Origin: Chamaecrista fasciculata
Taxonomy: Eukaryota > Streptophyta > Magnoliopsida > Fabales > Fabaceae
Direction: 5' to 3'
Length of the DNA: 64,000 nt
Assembly (NCBI GenBank): GCA_003254925.1
Contig: QANZ01032866.1
Location: 46,005 to 110,004 of the forward strand
The notes beneath the pieces are model-generated. The model made no database searches. It had not been told where the DNA came from and saw nothing but the letters and a program-made list of their open reading frames with translations. Numbering within the stretch: the first letter of the stretch is position 1; each line of letters begins with the position of its first letter. Shown piece after piece: positions 10,860-20,361 of the stretch. A program made the position numbers and the translations under genes.

Positions 10860-12048
10860 ACAGAGTTAATTTCTTTTTTCTTTTTTGAATTATTATGAAA
10901 TAATAGAAGAACGTTTAAATTTAAAAAATAAATTAATAAAACATTTAGAATAAAAAAATGACTTAAATCGTCAAAACTAAAATAAAATCTCAATCTAATT
11001 AAATTACGATGAATATTTGGTAGCTTTAACCCACGAACTAAATAGTTTATTTAAGCTTATTTTTTGTTTTAAAATCACATTTAATTTTTTTTTTTTTTGT
11101 AATTCTTGTTCAATATTCACCACAAAATATTATGTTAATACTTGAAGTGAATGTTTCAAACTTAGTTCACTTAAATTGAATTAAAAAATAATATATGTTA
11201 TTTATAAAAAAAAAAGAATATATAAGTTTGAAAGAGAAAAAATAAACCAGCAAAAAATTGTTGTAATATAAAAGATGTTTAGTTTTTATTGAATTCAAGT
11301 AACGAACAAGCTCTTCTTTGATCACATGATGAATTATATTATGGATCTAATTCTTTTCGTTGATAAATTATTAAAAAAACTAGATGAAATGAAACATGAT
11401 GCCAAAATCATGAATTGAATTATTTATATAAGAAAAATAATTAAAAACATATAAATTATTACAATCTAATTTATTTAATTTTTTAAATCAAGATTATTTT
11501 TTATTGACTTTTCTTTTTTCACAAATGACCAATAAATGCGAACAAGTAACCATTAAGACGGTGATTCATGATTCATTAACAAGTTACAACTAACAACCCA
11601 TTATTGTTGTTTAGATTTCTGTGTTTTAAAGAAGCATAGAGAAGACTGAAGGACATTCATTATTAGGCGAGTTTATTTGTCTGATTTTTTTGGAAAAGAA
11701 AAACAAAAGGTCAAAACTTCAAATCGGTCATTAAATATTCGAGTAGATTTTAAATTGGTGGTAAATTTTTTATTTGGTCTATATTGGTCACATATGTTTC
11801 TATAATTTTACAAATTCTTCTCAAATTTATTTCCAAGATGAAATTTGATATAATTTGCAAGGAAGACTGAGCAAAGAGTTGACATATAATTTTGAACTAG
11901 TCATATTCTAATTTAAAATAAAAGAGATATGATTTATTTATTTTTGTTTGACTAAGAAACAAGTGATTTACTTTCAGAACATAATTTAACCATATTTTTT
12001 GATAGTAACTCATTAGAAAAAGTCAAAAGCAAATTATAACTTTGAATT
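10860..12048. other. AT-rich intergenic DNA ending in a repeat interrupted by the gypsy element
   Basis: No gene is seen. From about 11710 the sequence matches the 'GGTCAAAACCTCAAATTGGTC' repeat family (also 43450 and 46500). That copy is cut at 12053 by the gypsy insertion and resumes at 23271, where 'TCATTTGAATTTGAAATAAA' continues the reverse-oriented 'CGTTTCAAGTTCGAATG' core. Confidence 0.5.
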
Positions 12049-12053
12049 CGTCT

Positions 12054-12655
12054 TGATAAACTGGAAAATGACTGGCACTTACCTAGTTCACCGGAGAGGG
12101 CTGCAAGAGCCAAGACTTGAGCAAAGACCTGCAAAAGCTTCACAGGGGGGCCCTGCGAAGTGTACTCCGACGCTCAAGTTAGTAAGAGAGTAATCAGAGA
12201 GTAAGAGAGTTTGAGAGTGTAAGAAGTAGCCAACCTTGAACTGGTGAGATGGGCTCTATTTATAGAGCAGGGAGGAGAGAGGTGGTCAGCGTGCGGGGCG
12301 GACCACGTACTGGACACGATCTCCACCAGCGAAGATGGTGGAGACCGAGATTTGCGGAACAAGGCAATCGTGGGTGATTGCGTGTTGCGTCTGTAGGCGG
12401 GCGCCTAGAAACTGGAGATCGTGGGTGAGTCAGTTCGCAGCCCACGATCTCCCGTAGCGTGGATTGCGGAGCAGGGTGATCGTGGGTGGCCACGTGTCAT
12501 TTGGGGGACGGGCACCAAGACCCAGGATGGATCATGAGCGCCCCTAAGCGAGTTTAGGGCGCCCGACTGACTCGAGGGCGCTTCGCAAGGTGCGGAGGGG
12601 AGAAGAGGCCCGGTGCGAGGGCCGTTTAGGCGTACGCCCAAATAGTGATGTATCA
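12054..12655 (-). repeat. 3' LTR of the gypsy element
   Basis: It begins TGATAAACTGGAAAATGAC on the plus strand and ends GTGATGTATCA. The minus strand carries the U3 G-box CACGTG (about 12491) and the TATA box (CTATAAATA, about 12256-12264). It differs from the 5' LTR only at 12514. Confidence 0.97.
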
Positions 12656-12672
12656 CAAGTCCCTCCTTAAAG
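12656..12672 (-). promoter_or_regulatory. polypurine tract of the gypsy element
   Basis: Just inside the 3' LTR the minus strand reads TTTAAGGAGGGACTTG. This purine-rich run is where plus-strand DNA synthesis is normally primed. Confidence 0.6.
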
Positions 12673-12915
12673 AAGTCCGCGAGCGCGTTCGTCGTTTTGT
12701 TCCTCTCGGCGCGCGGGATGACAGATTTGGAGAGCGTGCGATGGGATCTGTGCTTGGGCAGTGTATTCGCGTCGACTGGCGAACGCCCAAAAATGTGCAG
12801 GAGTACTTGTCCCTCTCGCAGAGGAAATACTAGGAACGGCGGCCCTCCCTGAGAAAACGGAGAGTTAGTGGATCATGGCGGGCGGGCAGGTTGTAGGTAG
12901 GGGTGTCGTGTCAAG

Positions 12916-12992
12916 GACACGTGTCGCTACCCGGGAGACAGAAATTTGAAAAATGAAAAACGCCTCGTATGCCGCGCTCGCAAGGGTATAAA
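12916..12992 (+). promoter_or_regulatory. putative promoter of the antisense gene (G-box and TATA box)
   Basis: A palindromic G-box GACACGTGTC (12916-12925) precedes a TATA box GGGTATAAAAGG (TATAAA at 12987-12992). Initiation would be expected near 13015-13025, upstream of a leader with a good 5' splice site. It faces the opposite way to the retrotransposon transcript and lies outside the LTRs, so the antisense gene appears to have its own promoter. Confidence 0.6.
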
Positions 12993-13154
12993 AGGGCCAA
13001 AGGTTGTGTCTTTTGCACTTTTACACATTCCAGCGATTTGAAGAGAGAGAAGAGAGAAATCCGAAGAGTCCAGTCGCCAGAGTTGCTGAACCGCCGCCGG
13101 AAATCGGAGAGAAGTGACCGTGGAAGTGAATCGGTTCAAGTGACAAGCTTGTCG

Positions 13155-13512
13155 GTAAGCATTTTCCGTTGATTTTGTGTTGCATTTCACTGGTGTTCGC
13201 TGGGTTAGGGTTAGTTTCTGTGAAGCGATGTGTCTTTTCGTTTTTGTAACTGGTAAGGCCGTCGTGGGTGACGGCGGAAATGGGTGGTTTCCTGGGGGGA
13301 ATGGTTAGTAGTCGCTGTGTTGAGAGGCAGCGAAAAATGGGTATGGGTCTGGGTGTAGGGTGCTTAGTTTCTGGGTTTTCTGGGTTTTCTGGGTTTTCTG
13401 GGTTGGGTGTTCATCGAGTTCATACTCTGATGAAGGTGACGATTGGGGTTTTCTGGGTTTGTGGGGCGGTCGTCAGTTGTATGGTCATGACATGTTTCCT
13501 GCTTGTTTGCAG
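13155..13512 (+). other. probable 5' leader intron of the antisense gene
   Basis: GTCG|GTAAGC at 13154/13155 is a near-consensus donor, and CTTGTTTGCAG ending at 13512 is a good acceptor. The leader exon lies between the TATA box and the coding ATG at 13660. A second acceptor-like TCTTCAG at about 13608 is an alternative. Inferred from sequence only. Confidence 0.45.
13371..13412 (+). repeat. 9-bp minisatellite in the leader intron
   Basis: CTGGGTTTT is repeated four times in a row, then decays into CTGGGTTGGG. It lies inside the probable leader intron of the antisense gene. Confidence 0.85.
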
Positions 13513-13659
13513 GGTTAACAGGGTACGAGTGTGCAGTAGTTTTCAAGCAGGGCGAGCGCCTCAGATAATTCAACTTTCAAACTAACACCCCAACGTACTA
13601 TGTCTTCAGGTACCTCCTAATCCCTTGTATTTTGACTTTTCTGGCAAGTGTTAGAGGCC

Positions 13660-16039
13660 ATGGTGGTCATTAGGGAGTTAGAAGAAGGAGAAGAACTGAG
13701 TAGTGTTAGTAGTTTCACTACACAGGGCAGTAGCTCTGTAGATTTGGAAGAGGCTCGGCAGTCGCTAGAGGAAACAGTGCAGCGGGCGGCTAGGCTATTA
13801 GCCAGGAGAGCGAGTGAGAGGGCGGGCGCTCTTGTTGTCTATAGAGGGGGTATGGATCTGGCGACCTCACCTCCATCAAACGGTGAACAAGATCCAGTAG
13901 AGGTGTCGGAGGAGCAAGTGTTGGAGCTCTCCGACTGTTCAGAGGGGGAGCCCCCAATGTTGAGGGAAGAGCCAACGGGTCCCCTGAGTGGGTCGGCGGC
14001 CGAGGGGGAGCGCCTGATCATGGCGCGCGACGTGGTGGCGTGGGACGCCGCAGAGGGGCTTGGGAACCCCGAAGTTAGGGCGACCGTGGGGCCGCCAGCA
14101 GAGCCCTCCAAATTTGCCAACGACGAAGATTTGGAGGCGGCCCAAGTGGCGTATTTTGGGCCAGGGTCCGGCCGGGAGGGGAGCGGCATGGCCGTCGGCG
14201 TGTGGGACGGCAATAATTCTATGTGGTGGACTCATCCGCGTGGGTTCATCGTACACGAGATTCTGTTGCGGGAGTGTGATTCCGACATGCCGTTCACAGA
14301 GTACGAGATGGAGGTGCTGAATCACCTCAACTGTTGTCCAGCGCAGTTAGCAGCGAACGCCTGGAGAAGTTTGAAGTTTGTGCAGTATGCTGCGTGGACA
14401 GTGGGCAGGGAGCTCACTGTGAGATTGTTTTTGTATTGGTTCTCCGTGAAGCTCGGGGACAACGGGCGAGTGAACCTCCAGAGGAAGGGGGGTGCTCTGC
14501 ATGGGTTTCCAGCCAGTATAAGCAACTGGAAAAACTGGAAGGACAGATACTTCCCCATAGTGTGCAACCACATGGAGCGCCCGTGGTGGGTGAGGGAAGA
14601 GGATGGGCGCCCGTTATTCCCAGTGGCATGGTCGGACGCCATCACGGGGACCAGCCCTATTAGGAGGGGGCATCCGAGCGAGGAGGAGCGGCGGACGGAT
14701 AGGCTGCTAACCTCGTTTTACAAAAATTATGAACAGACATGTAATGTTTTAACTAACACTAACATTTACATTCTTTTTGCATGTGTTTTGGATGGTTTGT
14801 TCTGCGTCTAACGAGTGTTATTGGTTTGCAGCGATGAAAGAGGCGCAGAGGAGGCCGGGAAGCCAGGGCGCCGGAAGCTCGGGCGCGGGTGGCCGGACGG
14901 AGCGGGGTGGGGAGCCGGGGAGGGCTCAGGGAAGGCCTCAAGGGGGAATGAGGGCGCCACCGGTCGCGCCAGGCGGGAGGCCAAGGGGTTCGGGCCCTTC
15001 GTCTCGCGTTACCTCCACTTCTGGGGGCGTGGGGCAGGCGTCGGCGAGCCCCTCAAGGAGGAGAGCCGGACCACCAGTGTTGGCACCTGGTGGGATGAGA
15101 CAGGCGGGGGGCCCGTCGGCGAGGGAGAGGAGGCCGGACGGGAGGGGGAAGGGTCCAGCGGAGGAGGAGCCGCCAGCGAAGAGGGCGCGCGGTTCCAGTG
15201 CGGCAGATCCCGGGATGTTCATCCACTGGGATGATGTAGAGCTGGATCAGTTCATCAAGATGAGCCATCCAGATGGCGACGGCCCAAGGAACCCGCGGAT
15301 GGAGATGCCGGACGCCCGGCGGGTCAATGAGAATGGGGAAGCTGAGTTCCCTTATCTGCCAGCACGGCCATTCAGCGGGAGGTTCTCAGGGATAGCCTCC
15401 ATCCAATCCCTCTACTCCAACGGCACTTATGAGTGGCATGACACTCTGGTGGCCGACGCCTACAAGCGCCCGCCGGCGGATTACGCAGCAGCCTTCGGTA
15501 TGATGGCGTCCGTTGCGAGTCATGCGGCACAGACGCTGTCTCATAATCTGGCCAAGGAGGTGGCCCGCCTCAGGGAGGAGGCCCAAACGGCCGGCGGGGC
15601 TGAGCAGCTGAAAGCACTGGAAGCTGCCAGGGATAAGGCGCTGGAGGAGGTGGTGGCCGGGCGGGCCCAGGTGAAGAAGCTGGAGGAAGAGAGGAAGAAG
15701 GAGAGGGAGAAGAGGAAGAAGGCAGAGCAGGAGGCGGGTGCGCAGCGGGGGGAGGCTGCGGCCGCCAAAGCAGAGCTTGAGGCGTACCGGGCGGGGGAAG
15801 CTGAGAGATTAGCGCGCGCGCGCCGAGAGGAACGTCGCCAGTGGTACTGGTACTACATCCAAGCCACGTCACGGGGGTTTGAGAACTGCCGGAAGCAGTT
15901 GGGCTTCTTGAACCCGGGGCAGAACGAGGCGGGCATCGACTATACTTTTGAGTTGTTGCCCGATGGACGAGGCGGAGAGGAGATTCGGATGCGCGCCGAT
16001 GATGACGAGCCCGGGACGCCAATGCCTGATCAGCCGTAG
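13660..16039 (+). CDS. antisense ORF protein of the Tat retrotransposon (two exons)
   Basis: The frame opens at ATG 13660 in a strong context (GCCATGG) and runs to 14740. A 91-bp intron (GT at 14741, TTTGCAG ending at 14831) joins it in phase to 14832-16039, giving about 762 residues. The first exon has an acidic low-complexity N-terminus, then a globular region from about residue 185 (VHEILLRECD, EVLNHLNCCPAQLAANAW, NWKNWKDRYFPIV). It resembles the plant 'putative gypsy-type transposon' domain (PF04195-like) seen in antisense ORFs of Tat elements. The second exon has a Pro/Gly/Arg-rich stretch, then a long Glu/Ala/Arg/Lys coiled coil and a WYWYYIQ motif. Function is unknown; family homologues are usually annotated as transposon proteins. 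The TAG at 16037-16039 is followed by 69 more open codons. Confidence 0.75.
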
Positions 16040-16249
16040 GATTGGACCATCCACGCGCTGGAGGTTCAGGAAGGGCGGTCCCCTCTCAGGCCAGGGGATG
16101 AAGGGTACGTTCCCCCGGCGGACGTCCAGAGCACCGCAGGCAATGAGGCGGACGTCGAGCAGATGTTGATTGTACCGGATAGCGGAGGTGCAGAGGGTAG
16201 TGGCGACCACGCTCCGGGGAACGACGAGCCGGTGATTCTGGACGATTAG
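16040..16249 (+). other. in-frame open extension after the antisense ORF stop
   Basis: After TAG at 16037-16039 the same frame stays open for 69 codons to TAG at 16247-16249. It is acidic at its end (EPVILDD). This suggests that the first stop is a recent nonsense change or that this is a translated tail in other copies. Chance openness in GC-rich DNA cannot be excluded. Confidence 0.4.
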
Positions 16250-16856
16250 GGCGTCCGTGATTTGTAATCTTGGGGGGTGTTCCCCGTTTTGAATTTTCTG
16301 GGCGTGTGTGCCCTTCTTTTTTCTTTTGTTAATTTGTATGGGGCGTGTGCCCCTTTAGAACGAATTTGTTGGCCAGTGAGGCCTTGATTAATGCAGGCCA
16401 TAAGGCCATTTATTTTATGCTTTGATAATTATAACTGCTGTTATTTCATATCTGTTGTGTTTGATATTTGCGCAAGTGTATGTATGTGGGTGTGTGTCCG
16501 CCCAACTGAGTTGGCGATCGGACTTTTGGGCTAGCCAGCCAAGAGGTAAGGGACCAGCATGGCGTATGAGCAACTTCTCGGCTCATGGGCGCGTGGAGCG
16601 CCTAGAATGAAAGCGTATGGAGGCGTCCCCCCAGCCTTCGAGCTCTTCTTTGGAGCGTATATTACGTGTAGTGAGACGTTGTGAGTTAGGCTGTGCCTAA
16701 GCGAGGGTAATTGAGATAAATGCGAATGTAAATGAATTGAATAAATTCAAGGGAATGCCATGGTAATATTGATGAAATATATTGGCGGTCGTTACATAAA
16801 GTAGATAATTGCTTTACGTAAAAGCGTACAAGAGGTTACATAAATGTGAAAATACA

Positions 16857-18110
16857 TTAACGAAATCGGAGTGTGATATTGTTGACCGTGCGGTCGAGAT
16901 ACTTTCTGAGGCTCGCGACGTTCCATGTGTTTGGCAGACGGCGGCCGTCCAGAGTAGAGAGCACGTACGCGCCACCAGGGATAACTCTGGTGACCCGGTA
17001 TGGTCCTTCCCAGTTGGGATGGAGCTTGCCGTGCGAGCGGTTCAGGCGATCGTTGGCCACATCGCGGAGGACAAGGTCGCCAACGTCGAAGGATCGATGT
17101 TTGACCCTTTTATTGAAATACTTGGCCATGCGCTCTTTGTAGGCGGCCTGGCGGATGCTGGCGATTTCTCGCACCTCCTCAAGTTCGTCTAGAGCTATTG
17201 CTCGACAGCCTCGGTTTGCCTCCTCATTGTAGTATAAGACCCTGTCGGAGAGAAAGGCGGTCTCAGCTGGAATCATGGCGGGCGACCCGTACGTGAGGGT
17301 GTAAGGTGCCTCGCCTGTGGATTCTTGAGGGGTGATACGGTAAGACCAAAGGACGGTTGGGAGTTCGTCCGCCCAGCGGCCTTTGGCGTTGTCGAGCCTG
17401 CGCTTCAGCCCATTTAAAATGATGCGGTTGGCGAGCTCGGTTTGGCCGTTGGTCGAGGGATGCTCGACTGAAGTGTTACCGAGGGAGATGTCATACTGGG
17501 TGCAGAAATCACGGAAGGATTCACTGATGAATTGGCGGCCGTTGTCGCTGATGATTCTCTGCGGGACGCCAAAACGTGATAGTATGTTCTGCAAGACGAA
17601 TGTTTTCATCTGGGCAGAGCTGATTGATGTTACTGGTTCGGCCTCGATCCACTTTGTGAAAAGGTCGATCGCGACGATGAGGAACCGGCGCTGGCCCGTG
17701 GCGGTCGGAAACGGCCCGAGGATGTCGATCCCCCATACGTCAAATGGCCAGGGGGATTCCATTGGGCGCATGTCTTCGCCCGGAATATGGATGCGATTGG
17801 CGTGCTCCTGGCACTTGTGGCAAGTTTTCACCAGGGCTGTGGCGTCCCGTATGATCGTGGGCCAGTAGTACCCCGAAATGAGCACTTTGCGTTTGAGGGT
17901 GGGCGCCGCTTGGTGTGAACCGCAGAGTCCCTCGTGGAGCTCCTCGAGAATGAGGCGGGCGTCGTTTGGCCCTACGCATCTGAGGCAGGGCATGGAGTGA
18001 CCTCGCCGATAAAGATCATTCCCCCAGAGGAAGTAATGCGCAGCTCGGCGTACCACCTTGCGGGCTTCGTTTCTGTCTGCCGGGAGGGTGCCATCCCGGA
18101 TGTAGGACAT
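16857..18110 (-). CDS. Tat retrotransposon integrase
   Basis: This 417-residue frame has an N-terminal HHCC-type zinc region (H...H then CHKCQEHA, about residues 55-105). The DDE core follows: WGIDILGPF (first Asp), ISDNGRQF (second Asp) and STNGQTELANR (catalytic Glu). A C-terminal region with VGDLVLR and HPNWEGPYRV matches the GPY/F module of gypsy integrases. No chromodomain follows. It belongs to the pol polyprotein; the stop at 18123-18125 lies 12 bases upstream in the same frame, so this part is severed from RT-RNase H in this copy. Confidence 0.93.
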   Translation of the reverse strand: MSYIRDGTLPADRNEARKVVRRAAHYFLWGNDLYRRGHSMPCLRCVGPNDARLILEELHEGLCGSHQAAPTLKRKVLISGYYWPTIIRDATALVKTCHKCQEHANRIHIPGEDMRPMESPWPFDVWGIDILGPFPTATGQRRFLIVAIDLFTKWIEAEPVTSISSAQMKTFVLQNILSRFGVPQRIISDNGRQFISESFRDFCTQYDISLGNTSVEHPSTNGQTELANRIILNGLKRRLDNAKGRWADELPTVLWSYRITPQESTGEAPYTLTYGSPAMIPAETAFLSDRVLYYNEEANRGCRAIALDELEEVREIASIRQAAYKERMAKYFNKRVKHRSFDVGDLVLRDVANDRLNRSHGKLHPNWEGPYRVTRVIPGGAYVLSTLDGRRLPNTWNVASLRKYLDRTVNNITLRFR

Positions 18111-18122
18111 GATAGGCGTTCG

Positions 18123-20033
18123 CTAGTCAGCCACAGTTGAGATTGCTAGGACCATAGGGCCCTCGATTGATGGGCGTTCTAAGGTGGTGCGGATGATGGA
18201 GGAGCGACTCCGAGCATCTGGCTTAGAAGCCAGTTTGGCTAAGGCGTCCGCTCTAGTGTTCTTAGAACGCAAGATGTGTGAGAATTGGGCGGCCCGGATG
18301 TGATGGCGCAGGATGTATTTGGCTTTTTCCACATACTTGAGGATGGTGGGCTCTTTGGCCTCGAAGTCTCCCTTCATGTGACCGACCACCAGCTGGGAGT
18401 CGCTATAGACGTGGATGTCCTGGGCGCCCATGCCCACGGCGAGCTCGAGGGCTGCGATGAGCGCCTCGTATTCGGGCTGATTGTTCGTGGCCGGGAAGCG
18501 TATGTCGATGGCTTGTTCAATGCTGTAACCATCAGGGGATTCAACAATCACGCCCGCGCCACGGAGCTTGGCGGATGAGGCCCCATCGATGTAGAGGTTC
18601 CACACGATGAGGGTAGGATTGGCGGGCGTCATCTCTGCGACAAAGTCAGCCAAAGCCTGGCCTTTGATGGCGCGTCGTGGCTCGAAAGACAGGCCGAATT
18701 CAGAGAGCTCAATCGACCAATTGACCAGGCGGCCGGCAATGTCGGGCTGGTGAATGATTTGCCTCATAGGGCGGTCGGTGCGAACGATGATCACATACTG
18801 TTGGTAATACGGTCGCAGCTTCCTTGTGGAAACAAGGAGGGCGTACACGAGCTTTTCGAGTAGGTGATATCGTGTCTCGGCGCCCGTGAGGACTTTGCTA
18901 GAGAAGTAAATGGGGCGCTGCGCATCCTTTTCCTCGCTGATCAGGACGGAGCTGACTGCCACATCAGTTGCAGCCAAGTAAACGTAGATAGGCTTGCCGG
19001 GCGAAGGGGTGGTGAGGATAGGCGGCCTGCTCAGGTACGCCTTCAATTGCTGGAACGCTTCTTCGCATTCAGCCGTCCATGTGAAGTTCTTCCCTCCTTT
19101 AAGAGTTTTAAAGAAGGGTAAGCACCGGTCGCCCGATCTTGCCAAGAAGCGGTGGAGCGCCGCTATGCGCCCGTTGAGGCGTTGTACCTCCTTTAACGTC
19201 TTTGGGGACGCCATGTCAATGATGGCCTGGCACTGGTCCGGGTTGGCCTCTATCCCACGTTGGGAGATCATGAAGCCTAAGAACTTGCCCCCGGCGACCC
19301 CGAAAGCGCACTTGGCGGGGTTGAGCCTCAATCGGTAGTGGCGGAGGATCTGGAAGATCTCCTGTAGGTCAACGAGGTGGTCGCCACCAGCCTTCGTCTT
19401 GACGACCATGTCGTCAACGTAGACCTCGATGTTTTTCCCGATGTTGTCTTGGAAGAACCTGTCCATCATACGTTGGTACGTGGCGCCCGCGTTCTTCAGG
19501 CCGAAGGGCATGACGTTGTAACAGTAGATGCCCTGTTCAGTGATAAAGGCCGTCTTGTCGACGTCCTTGGGATTCATCTTGATCTGATTGTATCCCGAAA
19601 AAGCATCAAGGAAGCTCAAGGTGGCGTACCCACAGGTGTTGTCCACCAACTTATCGATGCTGGGGAGTGGGTGAAGGTCCTTGGGGGTCGCCTTGTTAAG
19701 GTCTGTGAAGTCCACACACATCCGCCATTTGCCGTTGGGCTTGGGGACAAGGACGACGTTGGACAGCCAGGTGGGGTACTTGGTTTCCCGAATGAACCCG
19801 GCCGCCAGCAATTTGTTCACTTCTTCTTTGGCGGCAAGCTGCCGCTCTAGCCCCAGGACGCGTTTCTTCTGAAAGATTCCCGGGCGGTCATCAACATCGA
19901 GAGAGTGCATGACCAACTGGGGGTCGACGCCGGGCATGTCCGACGCAGACCATGCGAAAATGTCGCCGTTGGCGAGCAGAAAGTCAGATAGCCTGGCTTG
20001 TTCTTGAGCGGGTAAATCCGCAGAGATGCTCAC
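18123..20033 (-). CDS. Tat retrotransposon reverse transcriptase with two RNase H domains
   Basis: At least 636 codons; the frame is open upstream to a stop near 20106, so the GTG at 20033 is not a real start. RT spans roughly residues 85-260, with LSFLDAFSGYNQI and the catalytic YVDDMVVK. A gypsy-type RNase H-like region follows (about 320-470: TAECEEAFQQLK, YLAATDVAVSSVL). A second RNase H of archaeal type comes next (about 485-610: YIDGASS, EYEALIAALE, SDSQLVVGHM, RADALAKLAS), giving the acidic D-E-D-D set. This dual arrangement marks the Tat clade. The frame ends at TAG 18123-18125, in the same frame as the integrase. Confidence 0.93.
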   Translation of the reverse strand: MSISADLPAQEQARLSDFLLANGDIFAWSASDMPGVDPQLVMHSLDVDDRPGIFQKKRVLGLERQLAAKEEVNKLLAAGFIRETKYPTWLSNVVLVPKPNGKWRMCVDFTDLNKATPKDLHPLPSIDKLVDNTCGYATLSFLDAFSGYNQIKMNPKDVDKTAFITEQGIYCYNVMPFGLKNAGATYQRMMDRFFQDNIGKNIEVYVDDMVVKTKAGGDHLVDLQEIFQILRHYRLRLNPAKCAFGVAGGKFLGFMISQRGIEANPDQCQAIIDMASPKTLKEVQRLNGRIAALHRFLARSGDRCLPFFKTLKGGKNFTWTAECEEAFQQLKAYLSRPPILTTPSPGKPIYVYLAATDVAVSSVLISEEKDAQRPIYFSSKVLTGAETRYHLLEKLVYALLVSTRKLRPYYQQYVIIVRTDRPMRQIIHQPDIAGRLVNWSIELSEFGLSFEPRRAIKGQALADFVAEMTPANPTLIVWNLYIDGASSAKLRGAGVIVESPDGYSIEQAIDIRFPATNNQPEYEALIAALELAVGMGAQDIHVYSDSQLVVGHMKGDFEAKEPTILKYVEKAKYILRHHIRAAQFSHILRSKNTRADALAKLASKPDARSRSSIIRTTLERPSIEGPMVLAISTVAD

Positions 20034-20361
20034 TGTTCTCTCCGGGTGCCCGGGGAAGTGAATTTGGACGAGTGTGTCCGAAGGTTTGGGGCGTGCGCCC
20101 TCGACCTAGTACGACAGATAAAATGCGTATAAGTAAAGAGATGTAGTGGAAAATGAGTTCATTGAATAAATGATTTCATTAATCTGATAAAATGGGCGTC
20201 CGCCATGTGTAGGTCGGAGCGTACAATTAGAATGACATAAGGGGGGCCTTAAGCATTTTGTAGGAAAGGGAAATAAACATAGACATGAAAATGAAAAACA
20301 ACTAATCTTAAGGCCGGGCGGCTAATCCACCCACTAGAAGTAGTTGCTAAGTGAAGGAGCG

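Noticed and set aside
12969-13172. 67-codon frame before the antisense coding exon
   Set aside because: Its ATG lies upstream of the TATA box and expected start of transcription, so it would not be in the mRNA. Treated as promoter and leader.
15541-16210. Ser/Pro/Ala-rich minus-strand frames opposite the antisense gene's second exon
   Set aside because: Mirror translations of the Glu/Lys/Arg coiled coil in GC-rich DNA; no retroelement domain matches on that strand.
18285-19850. Plus-strand frames of 85-157 codons opposite reverse transcriptase
   Set aside because: Shadows of the conserved RT/RNase H coding strand; no start context, promoter or family match.
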